Origin: Parcubacteria group bacterium Greene0714_7
GTDB taxonomy: Bacteria > Patescibacteria > Paceibacteria > UBA9973 > UBA2103
Assembly (NCBI GenBank): GCA_007378985.1
Contig: VMHB01000004.1
Location: 1,012-64,474, forward strand
Length of the DNA stretch: 63,463 nucleotides
Direction of reading: 5' to 3'
Within the stretch, counting starts at the first letter, position 1; every line of letters begins with the position of its first letter. The position numbers and the translations under genes were made by a program. The notes beneath the pieces are model-generated. The model was not told where the DNA came from. It worked only from the letters and a program-made list of their open reading frames with translations, and made no database searches. Shown here piece by piece: positions 57,405 through 63,463 of the stretch.

Positions 57405-58091
57405 TTACACTTCAACAGTAGCTGATATTGGTAGATGATCAGAACCTTTTGAACTCTCTATTTTTGAAGTGATAGTTTGAACATCTGGGCTCGTAAAAAT
57501 ATAATCCAACCGTGTATCTATTTTTTGTGGATTACAAACAAGACATCCTTCAGGGTACACGCTCCATGTGGGAGCTGAGGTAGTGTCTGTGTCAGTAAGT
57601 GCTGAGCGCATTTTTTGTAGAGCAATACTTTCAGGAGTTGCATTAAAATCCCCCATAACAATTACCCTCTCTTGAGGAAGAACCTTTAATAAATTTTCCG
57701 CCTGCAATTCTTGAACGCTAGAGGGCTGTTGATGTGTGTGAAGAAGGTGAACGGAAAACACATGTATTGTTTTTCCATCCACTGTGACGTCGGCTTGCAC
57801 GGCAATACGTTTATTTTCTTCAGAAAGCACATGAACCGCACTGCTTACAATTGGATACTTACTAAAAACAGCATTGCCCATTTCTTCCTTCTCACCACTT
57901 GAAAGCCTTGCGGGAGCATACACATGTTCGTAGCCGAGTGATGTCAGAAATTCAATGATTGGAATGCTTTTACTGAATGGAAGAACTTCCTGCAGACCAA
58001 CAATGTCCGCCTCTGAGAACTTCAGAAATTCTGCAATTTCATCAAAATGTCCTTCGTCCCATATGTTCCAAGAGAGTACTTTTAATTGCAT
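57405..58091 (-). CDS. Endonuclease/exonuclease/phosphatase (EEP) family protein (228 aa)
   Basis: EEP motifs are VLSWNIWDEGHFDEIAEFLK, EADIVGLQEVLPFSKS with the metal Glu, VHLLHTHQQPSSVQELQAEN with the catalytic His, VIVMGDFNATPESIALQKMR with Asp-x-Asn, and GSDHLPISATVEV at the C-terminus. This fold includes exonuclease III, sphingomyelinase-like and inositol phosphatases. Similarity to ExoIII-specific DNA-binding loops is not obvious, so the phosphodiester substrate is open. It acts with Mg. Confidence 0.88.
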   Translation of the reverse strand: MQLKVLSWNIWDEGHFDEIAEFLKFSEADIVGLQEVLPFSKSIPIIEFLTSLGYEHVYAPARLSSGEKEEMGNAVFSKYPIVSSAVHVLSEENKRIAVQADVTVDGKTIHVFSVHLLHTHQQPSSVQELQAENLLKVLPQERVIVMGDFNATPESIALQKMRSALTDTDTTSAPTWSVYPEGCLVCNPQKIDTRLDYIFTSPDVQTITSKIESSKGSDHLPISATVEV

Positions 58092-58109
58092 AGGTTATAG
58101 TATGCACTA

Positions 58110-58451
58110 ATGCAAACACATACGGGAGGATGCCACTGCAAAGCGGTGCGTTATGAAGTTGAAACAGATCTTGAAAAAGTGTTGACTTGTAATTGCTCTC
58201 ACTGTGAGGCCAAAGGACTTCTTTTAAACTTCGTAGATGTAGATAAATTTAAGCTCCTCTCAGGAGAAGACCAGCTGACCGAGTATCGATTTAACAAAAA
58301 GGCCATCCGCCATTTATTCTGTAAAACATGCGGAGTTCAGTCTTTTTCAGAAGGAGTTGAGTTTCCAAAGGTTGCCATCAATGTGCGTTGTCTTGATGAC
58401 ATTGATATCTCAACACTTACACCGATCCCTTTCAATGGGAAAGAGTACTAG
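58110..58451 (+). CDS. GFA/CENP-V-type zinc-binding protein (113 aa)
   Basis: The glutathione-dependent formaldehyde-activating (GFA) fold is indicated by GGCHCKAVRYEVETD, then TCNCSHCEAKG (Cys8, Cys10, Cys27, Cys29, Cys32), and FCKTCGVQSFS (Cys71, Cys74) for two zinc sites. Despite the name, most family members have unknown substrates. It is divergently placed from the EEP gene with 18 bases between the start codons; a TATAGT box lies just before the ATG. Confidence 0.87.
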   Translation: MQTHTGGCHCKAVRYEVETDLEKVLTCNCSHCEAKGLLLNFVDVDKFKLLSGEDQLTEYRFNKKAIRHLFCKTCGVQSFSEGVEFPKVAINVRCLDDIDISTLTPIPFNGKEY

Positions 58452-58456
58452 ACTAG

Positions 58457-58711
58457 CTACTCTTTCTTCTTACCCCACTGCCAGCTAGGCTTCTCCCCTT
58501 TTACATAGGCGATGCGAATCAGCGTCGCAGTTAAGAGTGCAACAGGAAGGAGGAATGTGAACACAATTTCCTCTGGGGGCGAATTCTTATCAAGTGTGAA
58601 GGCAAACAAAACTGCTAGTAGCACGTATCCCAAAGTGACCGTCCACCCCTGCCATGTTACTGGGTACCAACCCCAACCGTACTCCTTTGCTTTAAACCAT
58701 TTCTGCGTCAT
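58457..58711 (-). CDS. Small two-span membrane protein (84 aa)
   Basis: Spans are VTLGYVLLAVLFAFTL and VFTFLLPVALLTATLIRIAYV. The N-terminal region KAKEYGWGWYPVTWQGW is Trp-rich and the C-terminal tail (GEKPSWQWGKKKE) is basic. This W-rich pattern occurs in unnamed CPR membrane proteins, and no function is assigned. It is convergent with the GFA gene (5-base gap). Confidence 0.75.
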   Translation of the reverse strand: MTQKWFKAKEYGWGWYPVTWQGWTVTLGYVLLAVLFAFTLDKNSPPEEIVFTFLLPVALLTATLIRIAYVKGEKPSWQWGKKKE

Positions 58712-58741
58712 TGAGTAAGTGTAGCAAAAGAGTATGCTAAA

Positions 58742-59269
58742 TCATGAAAGACGACGAGTATTGAATTCGCGCTCATGCTCGCGGGGCATTTTTGCTTTTA
58801 CTAATTCCCCAACCTCATTGAGTACAAAAATAACATCAAAGCCATCATCTATTTGTGGAGGGAATTTCTTGAGATGATTAACTCGACCATCAAATAGTTT
58901 TCGAGTTGTCTTTTCTTCGGCGCTCCGCGCTTGAACACGTGTCCACGCATGTTCTTCTGGAGTATCAACAAATATTCCCTGTATTCTCCTCACACCATTC
59001 GCTCGTGCGAATGCAATAAGCTCTCGTCGATATCCATTAAGAAAAGTGCCATCAAGGACTATGGTCTTACCTCTACGATAGAGTTCGAGCATACGCGAGC
59101 CTATATGTTCAAATACTTCTGGGGTTGATGACTCTGCACGACTGAGGCCAAACATCTCCCGAACCGTGTCAAAACTTATATATTCATAGGAGTATTTTTC
59201 GGCGAATTTAGTGAGATTAGTCGATTTGCCAGAGCCCGGAAGTCCCATTCCCACCATCAGTTTTGCCAT
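58742..59269 (-). CDS. AAA/P-loop kinase, polynucleotide-kinase-like (175 aa)
   Basis: Walker A GLPGSGKS is at 9-16. ISFDTVREMFGLSRAES has the Asp of the substrate site. TIVLDGTFLNGYRRELIAFA is the middle strand, and FVDTPEEHAWTRVQARSAEE, then RKLFDGRVNHLKKFPPQIDD, is the Arg-rich lid typical of T4 Pnk/YjgR-like kinases. It would phosphorylate a small molecule or a 5'-OH nucleic acid end. It stands alone between the 84-aa protein and the DUF5667 protein. Confidence 0.8.
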   Translation of the reverse strand: MAKLMVGMGLPGSGKSTNLTKFAEKYSYEYISFDTVREMFGLSRAESSTPEVFEHIGSRMLELYRRGKTIVLDGTFLNGYRRELIAFARANGVRRIQGIFVDTPEEHAWTRVQARSAEEKTTRKLFDGRVNHLKKFPPQIDDGFDVIFVLNEVGELVKAKMPREHEREFNTRRLS

Positions 59270-59349
59270 ATGCCTACCCTAATGTACTTAGTGGAGATAG
59301 GCAAGGAAACTTAAATCTACACTAAAAGATTGAGATTACTCTCCCAACC

Positions 59350-60408
59350 CTAACGTTCTAGCGTTTCTTCAATACGCTTCTTTTCTGCTTCAGATTTCAA
59401 TTCCTCATCTTTCTTATTTTTTTCAGTTTCCTGCTTTTGAGTTTCGTCTAAACGTTCAGACTCCTTCTTTATGTCCTCAAGGGATGACTTTGCTTGCTTG
59501 GCAAATCGCTCAGCTCCAACAAAGTCGCCTTTTAGAAAAAGTTCCTTTGCTTGTACCAACAAGCCATTAAATTTTTCAAAGGACGATGCTGGTATTTGAA
59601 CTCCCTCTTTTTGCATTTCTACGTCAATCTCGCGACGTTTCTTCTCAGCTTCTCCGATTTGTTTTTGGGCTTCTGTACTTGACGTATCAATCTCATCCGA
59701 TTCATCCTCATCCTTCTCCTCCTTTTCTGTCGCCTCTTGTTCCTCTTTCTGTTCAATCTCCTCCTTTTTTTGATCAGCTTCGTTCATTTCTTGTTCTATT
59801 TTTTTTTGCTCATTTTGAAGAGAATTTTCAAGTGCGTCCTTTTTCTGCCCCATCGCATCAATGCGTCCATCAATATCCTTAAGTCGTGCTTCCAGTAAGG
59901 CTACTTGAGCAGTGTCTCCAATACGACGTGCCTCAGTAAGAAGGGTGGTGGTAATTTCTTTACGCTGTTCACGCAACTCTGCTTTTGCTTCTTTGAAAGT
60001 TTGATCCAAAAGCATATCCCGTGCATCAAATTCATCATTCAGCGTTTTGGCAAGAGTGGTAACGTCTTTACCTGATGTTTTTTCTGCGCTTATAATTTCC
60101 GCGGCATACGCTACATTAGCTAGGAGAAGCGACTCGGCTATCGCAAGTCCCTTGGTATCAACGCCCTTTTTTTCAACCATGATTTTAATCTCCGCAATAC
60201 GTTCTCCCGCAAACTCAATTTGAAGTTTAGCTTTTGCCTCGGGATTGAAGGTAAAAAATTGTCGTAGATTTTCTCCCAAGCGGTCAAGGAAATAGAAAGA
60301 GCTTTCTGGTGTAAGTCCTGCCGACGGAAGTGTGACTTGTGGACTTTGAGCAAAGGCAAAAAACGGGATGAGAAATAAAAATACCGCGAATAGTTTTATT
60401 GTTTTCAT
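59350..60408 (-). CDS. DUF5667-type secreted coiled-coil protein (352 aa)
   Basis: A signal peptide (LFAVFLFLIPFFAFAQSPQV) is followed by LPSAGLTPESSFYFLDRLGENLRQFFTFNPEAKAKLQIEFAGERIAEI, the signature of DUF5667 proteins common in CPR and other bacteria. The remaining two thirds are highly charged helix/coiled coil, including an acidic run (about 210-250, rich in Glu/Lys/Asp). Such proteins are exported and may bind metal or form surface filaments. Function is unproven. Confidence 0.82.
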   Translation of the reverse strand: MKTIKLFAVFLFLIPFFAFAQSPQVTLPSAGLTPESSFYFLDRLGENLRQFFTFNPEAKAKLQIEFAGERIAEIKIMVEKKGVDTKGLAIAESLLLANVAYAAEIISAEKTSGKDVTTLAKTLNDEFDARDMLLDQTFKEAKAELREQRKEITTTLLTEARRIGDTAQVALLEARLKDIDGRIDAMGQKKDALENSLQNEQKKIEQEMNEADQKKEEIEQKEEQEATEKEEKDEDESDEIDTSSTEAQKQIGEAEKKRREIDVEMQKEGVQIPASSFEKFNGLLVQAKELFLKGDFVGAERFAKQAKSSLEDIKKESERLDETQKQETEKNKKDEELKSEAEKKRIEETLER

Positions 60409-60454
60409 GATACCTACACTGTATCAGGAAAATACCCGATACCATTTTCAACAC

Positions 60455-61123
60455 CTATTGAGAGTTTTCTTCAATGGCACGTTCAAATAAGTCTGGCTTC
60501 GGTGGATGATACTCATTCATGAAGCTGACAAATTCAGGCTCACTCATTGCTACTCGTGGATTCGTACGAAGTTCGTCGCCAAGGAGTATCTGATTTCTCC
60601 CCCTATAATCATGCCCTGGTCTGAGGAGTGTTTCGGGCGGCAGAGATCCAAGGGCACTATGTAAGCTCTGGTACAGTGCATCACTACTGCCAACCTGAAA
60701 ATCAGTCCTCCCTGTGCCACCAATAAGCAATGCGTCTCCAGTGAATACTTCTGCACCATTGTAAATAGAAATGCTTTCATTAGTGTGCCCTGGTGTTGAA
60801 ATAACGTGTAGTCCGACATCCCCGAGCAACAGCTCTTCTCCCCCACTGACGACCACATCTTTGGTACGTGAAGGGGCGTTCACATGACGCACGATGAGTG
60901 CGTCTGTCATCTTTTGTATTTCTTTTGCCGACGATATATGGTCAGCATGCGTGTGTGTCTCTATGATGTAGCGGAGTGTCAAACCATATTCTTGTAAGAA
61001 ATCCACATACGCTTCAGATGTCATCTCTGCCGATGGGTCAATGAGGGCGGCTTCTTTTGACTTCAGATCATAGGTGATGTAGGAAAGACATCCGCGTTCT
61101 GTATGAAAGTGTTGTGTGTTCAT
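60455..61123 (-). CDS. Metallo-beta-lactamase-fold persulfide dioxygenase-like protein (222 aa)
   Basis: The MBL motif THTHADHISSAKEI (His57, His59, Asp61, His62) is complete. STPGHTNESISIYNGAEVFTGDALLIGG supplies the third His and the bridging Asp, and LRPGHDYRGRN the last His. The sequence resembles ETHE1/persulfide dioxygenases that oxidise persulfides to sulfite. ATG 61123 is chosen because upstream codons lie within the preceding rhodanese gene. It ends the ArsR-rhodanese-rhodanese-MBL operon. Confidence 0.88.
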   Translation of the reverse strand: MNTQHFHTERGCLSYITYDLKSKEAALIDPSAEMTSEAYVDFLQEYGLTLRYIIETHTHADHISSAKEIQKMTDALIVRHVNAPSRTKDVVVSGGEELLLGDVGLHVISTPGHTNESISIYNGAEVFTGDALLIGGTGRTDFQVGSSDALYQSLHSALGSLPPETLLRPGHDYRGRNQILLGDELRTNPRVAMSEPEFVSFMNEYHPPKPDLFERAIEENSQ

Positions 61124-61155
61124 GTTGCAATTAATTATCGTGATACATGCCGTGC

Positions 61156-61482
61156 CTATGCCATTGGTAACCCAAGCGACTTCCACAAATGAGTACCCCC
61201 AGGCACATTGACGGCACGCACCCCTTGAGAAGCAAGGTGTAGAGTGGCCTGTGCACTGCGACCGCCCGATTGGCAAATAACATACACTTCTTCGAATTCT
61301 TCAAATCGAGTAGCGTGGTGATCACCAAGTGTGTGAAGTGGAATATTTTGTGCGCCCTTTGCATGTCCAGCTTCATATTCTTCTTCGGTGCGAACATCAA
61401 TAAAGCCGATGTTTTCCTGCTCTGCCTTTTTTGCTATCTCATGAAGTAGAGCAGAATTGTCTTCAGTAAGGAAATTAAACAT
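61156..61482 (-). CDS. Cytoplasmic rhodanese-like sulfurtransferase (108 aa)
   Basis: A single rhodanese domain is seen: NIGFIDVRTEEEYEAGHAKG (CDC25-type loop start), YVICQSGGRSAQATLHLASQ with the active-site Cys70 in CQSGGRS, and GGTHLWKSLGLPM. It would carry a persulfide on Cys70 and pass sulfur to an acceptor such as thiosulfate or the MBL enzyme downstream. It lies between the membrane-anchored rhodanese and the MBL gene on one transcript. Confidence 0.9.
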   Translation of the reverse strand: MFNFLTEDNSALLHEIAKKAEQENIGFIDVRTEEEYEAGHAKGAQNIPLHTLGDHHATRFEEFEEVYVICQSGGRSAQATLHLASQGVRAVNVPGGTHLWKSLGLPMA

Positions 61483-61511
61483 AGATGTACAAATTAATAA
61501 CTAATAAAATA

Positions 61512-61898
61512 TTAGAGAGTGCCACCAATCGCGACAACATCTTCTATACCGCCGAGATCCTCCACGGTGTACCCAGCTTTCTTCAGAATAGTGGTGGCTT
61601 GTGCTGAGCGATTACCACTCTGACAATACACATATATCGTCTTGTCTGTGCCAATGTTTGGCAAAGCACCAGATTGAATCTCCTGTAACGGGAGGTTGCT
61701 CGCCCCATCAATATGACCGGCAGCATATTCACTTGGGGTGCGCACATCGAGCAGAAGAGCCCCACCAATCACGGCTTCTTGTATTTGGGCAAACCGATGA
61801 GTCTCCGCATTCGCAGATAGTTGGTCAGGTTTTTGAACAAACACCAATGCCCCAAGAGCTACTACTGCTACCACTATGACAATAGGTGTGTATCGCAT
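61512..61898 (-). CDS. Membrane-anchored rhodanese (128 aa)
   Basis: The N-terminal span TPIVIVVAVVALGALVFVQ is followed by a rhodanese domain (ALLLDVRTPSEYAAGHIDGA, IYVYCQSGNRSAQATTILKK with Cys92 in CQSGNRS, VEDLGGIEDVVAIGG). With the span at the start, the domain should face outward. It probably handles extracytoplasmic persulfide or thiosulfate. It starts 8 bases after the ArsR gene. Confidence 0.88.
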   Translation of the reverse strand: MRYTPIVIVVAVVALGALVFVQKPDQLSANAETHRFAQIQEAVIGGALLLDVRTPSEYAAGHIDGASNLPLQEIQSGALPNIGTDKTIYVYCQSGNRSAQATTILKKAGYTVEDLGGIEDVVAIGGTL

Positions 61899-61905
61899 AT
61901 ATGTT

Positions 61906-62172
61906 TTATTTTTTTATGCGTATAAAACTAAGCAGATTCCGACTCAGGCGCGCAGCTTGCGGATACACTAAGTAGTAATAAATTTCTTTTCCGTCGCGTT
62001 TAGTGGCAACGACGCCTGCGGTTCGTAATTTTTTCAGATGTTGTGACACCGCTGATTGAGATAAGCCACAATTTTTCACCAGTTGGGCGACATTTCGCTC
62101 CTTACGCGATAAACAGATAATAAGGTTTAAACGCACCGTGTTAGAAAATGCAGAAAGCATTATTTGTTTCAT
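61906..62172 (-). CDS. ArsR/SmtB-family repressor of the sulfur operon (88 aa)
   Basis: The winged helix is SNTVRLNLIICLSRKERNVA, LVKNCGLSQSAVSQHLKKLR (recognition helix) and RDGKEIYYYLVYP (wing). Two Cys (Cys20 and Cys35) are available, so a thiol/persulfide sensor like BigR or SqrR is possible (inference from the operon). The ATG is preceded by TTGACA-16-TAATAT and a palindrome over the -10 box, a typical self-repressed arrangement. Confidence 0.87.
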   Translation of the reverse strand: MKQIMLSAFSNTVRLNLIICLSRKERNVAQLVKNCGLSQSAVSQHLKKLRTAGVVATKRDGKEIYYYLVYPQAARLSRNLLSFIRIKK

Positions 62173-62176
62173 GCAG

Positions 62177-62206
62177 ACATATTAGCAAATACTAATATGT
62201 TGTCAA
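62177..62206 (-). promoter_or_regulatory. Promoter and operator of the ArsR sulfur operon
   Basis: TTGACA (62206-62201), 16 bases, TAATAT (62184-62179), then 6 bases to ATG, so the transcript is probably leaderless. ACATATTAG and CTAATATGT (62177-62185, 62192-62200) form 9-bp arms that cover the -10 box, a good ArsR-family operator. Confidence 0.75.
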
Positions 62207-62257
62207 GTGCCTAGTGAGCTTCTATGAGCAGAAGATCGTGGCTGTCTCCATTTCCAA

Positions 62258-62866
62258 TTAATCACCCAAACCTATGCCTATAGTTTCAAGGTAATTACTG
62301 AAAGAAGAATTGTCGGTATACACAAATCCGCCCATGCCTAATGTGATTGCGCTATCTACATTTTCTTGACGGTCGTCGATAAAAAGTGACTCCCCTGCTG
62401 TGGATTGTATTCGCTTGAGGGAGAGTGAGTAGATATCTGTGTTCGGCTTCACCATACCCACCTCAGAAGAAATAACAATGTCGTCAAAGAGCTCTTTGAA
62501 TTCAGGGTGTGTTGGGTAGATTTTTCTCTCAAAGAAAGCGCTGTTACCGTTAGAGAGAAGCGCAGTTTTAAAACCAGTCTGTTTTAATTTTTTAATACTA
62601 TTCATTAAGTCTATATTTAGTTTCATATACGCATCAATTTCACCACGCAATTTTTCTTTTGTGGAATCTACACCCTCATACTTTAAAAAATATCCAACAA
62701 TGTCATCTTCCGATAAAACCCCGAGATCGAATTGCGTCAATACAGCACGCAAATTTGGATCAACAAAACCACTTTTTGTGCTCTGCGTGTTATACCAACC
62801 ACTCAATACAGGAGCACATATCACACCAAAGCAGTCGAAAATAATGGTGGTGATTTTTTGAGTCAT
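62258..62866 (-). CDS. HAD-superfamily hydrolase, subfamily IA (202 aa)
   Basis: HAD motifs are TTIIFDCFGVICAPVLSGWY (Asp nucleophile; the second Asp is replaced by Gly in DCFGV), FKTALLSNGNSAFFERKIYP (motif II), VGMVKPNTDIYSLSLKRIQ (motif III Lys) and SLFIDDRQENVDSAITLGMG (motif IV). DCFGV and the helical cap are typical of the HAD-IA group with haloacid dehalogenase/phosphatase activity. It is a single gene; its substrate is unknown. Confidence 0.87.
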   Translation of the reverse strand: MTQKITTIIFDCFGVICAPVLSGWYNTQSTKSGFVDPNLRAVLTQFDLGVLSEDDIVGYFLKYEGVDSTKEKLRGEIDAYMKLNIDLMNSIKKLKQTGFKTALLSNGNSAFFERKIYPTHPEFKELFDDIVISSEVGMVKPNTDIYSLSLKRIQSTAGESLFIDDRQENVDSAITLGMGGFVYTDNSSFSNYLETIGIGLGD

Positions 62867-63235
62867 AAAAATTTACTAACTTCGATGCGATTGTAACATC
62901 TATGACTTCTTGCGTTGCTATACGCAACACAGCGAAGCGAATTCGAGCTTTTTTATATTTATACTCGAGCGCTTCGCTTCGTGAAAATCTCGTCTTGGTG
63001 ATTTAGAAAATCATCCGCGACGTGAATTGAAGCTTTTTATAAAGCTTCGCTTTCTAAAAACATCAATTCAGCTGCGGGACCTGGACTCGCCTCTCGCACT
63101 GCTGTGCTCGAAACCTTCGCTCCCTCTCGATCGCTGCGGCCCGCGGTTCGAGTCCAGGTCCCTCACCTCGTCATTACATTTCTCGGCTGTGTCTCTTGAA
63201 CAAAATCCGAACCTTTTTCCAACAAAATCCCGATG
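62867..63235. repeat. Gene-free stretch with palindromic tRNA-end-like repeat
   Basis: No gene was recognised. 63076-63089 and 63149-63162 are perfect 14-bp complementary arms (GGGACCTGGACTCG and complement), and the second arm reads GGTTCGAGTCC, like a tRNA T-loop. The T stem does not form, so this is not a complete tRNA. Further inverted words (GAAGCGAA/TTCGCTTC) lie at about 62934-62983, and GAATTGA/TCAATTC at about 63024-63069. Confidence 0.6.
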
Positions 63236-63246
63236 TGGAATGAATC

Positions 63247-63394
63247 GTTCCGCCACTGCCTCGCTTCACTCGGCAACACCAAAGAAAAATGTTCCTTGCT
63301 CCTCTGATTTGGCGGTGGTGAAATTTTTCTTGAAAAAGGAAAGGACATTTTTCTTTGGTGTTCTGCCCTCAAGGTCTCGGGCAGGTGGCGGAAC
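63247..63394. repeat. Nested inverted-repeat (possible structured RNA) element
   Basis: The outer arms 63247-63256/63385-63394 (10 bp) enclose an 18-bp inner stem (63275-63292/63345-63362) and a 6-bp hairpin (63363-63368/63379-63384), forming a branched fold. A further 11-bp hairpin (63407-63417/63438-63448) follows. No coding frame is convincing and no promoter was identified. The element runs towards the window end. Confidence 0.65.
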
Positions 63395-63463
63395 AATGCG
63401 GACAAAGTTTTGGCAAAACTATTTTTTGGGGAAAGGATTTGCCAAAACTTCGGCTCATTTGTT

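Noticed and set aside
63141..63162. tRNA gene ending GGTTCGAGTCC
   Set aside because: The T stem cannot form, and no anticodon or D arm fits upstream. The segment is one arm of a palindrome.

Overview
The window looks like a chromosome segment of a Candidate Phyla Radiation (Patescibacteria) bacterium, most likely a parcubacterium. The grounds are small, densely packed genes with many 4-base ATGA stop/start overlaps, few Shine-Dalgarno sites, several apparently leaderless promoters (a -10 box 5-6 nt before ATG), a very short Ala/Lys-rich basic protein, an LTD/PKD-domain surface protein, a VirD4-like ATPase, and recurring inverted-repeat 'linker' elements at gene starts. TGA is used as a stop, so the genetic code is standard. 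No rRNA, tRNA or CRISPR array was recognised.

Layout. 1-2151: a fibre-like surface protein (interrupted by a frameshift, running off the left edge). 2755-3018: a small MerR-type regulator. 3353-7382: the housekeeping genes secA and murB with a 31-residue basic protein between them. 7383-8166: a gene-free stretch with a promoter-driven candidate structured RNA and large palindromes. 8167-28634: envelope polysaccharide genes (two O-antigen-ligase/TPR proteins, GT39-like membrane transferases, GtrA, Wzx flippase, GT2/GT4 transferases, methyltransferases, a cupin, GDP-mannose dehydratase, polysaccharide deacetylase). 28987-29488: a MazG-like gene between two perfect palindromes. 29542-35660: a dTDP-deoxysugar operon whose enzymes point to a C-methylated 2,6-dideoxyhexose. 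35700-48810: more glycosyltransferases, a toxin-antitoxin pair, paired YvcK/CofD-like proteins, a UDP-sugar dehydrogenase, a phosphomannomutase-like HAD protein and a cytidylyltransferase-cupin fusion. 48929-56219: cell-surface and secretion-related proteins, a second PaaX/Cas2-like gene and a frameshifted LCAT-like hydrolase. 56383-62866: small enzymes (P-loop kinases, Nudix, EEP phosphatase, GFA protein, DUF5667 protein, HAD) and an ArsR-controlled rhodanese/persulfide-dioxygenase operon. 62867-63463: palindromic structured DNA without a gene.

Two unusual systems stand out. First, two PaaX/Cas2-like proteins (185 and 193 aa) are each bracketed by their own family of large palindromes, one with core GACGGCCGTC and one with core TAACGATCGTTA. 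Further copies of each family lie elsewhere, including a pair of perfect palindromes around the MazG-like gene. This suggests a protein-palindrome element comparable in logic to REP/RAYT or miniature mobile elements. Second, at least five short ORFs are bounded by inverted repeats so that the ORF begins in one arm and ends in the other, at or a few bases before the next gene's start codon. Two of them overlap the stop of the upstream gene and the start of the downstream gene by ATGA at both ends, and one carries a GIY-YIG gene inside. They look like mobile or regulatory translational linkers.

Several genes (fibre protein, rmlB, LCAT-like hydrolase) carry frameshifts. From one sequence alone it cannot be decided whether these are real decay, phase variation or assembly errors.
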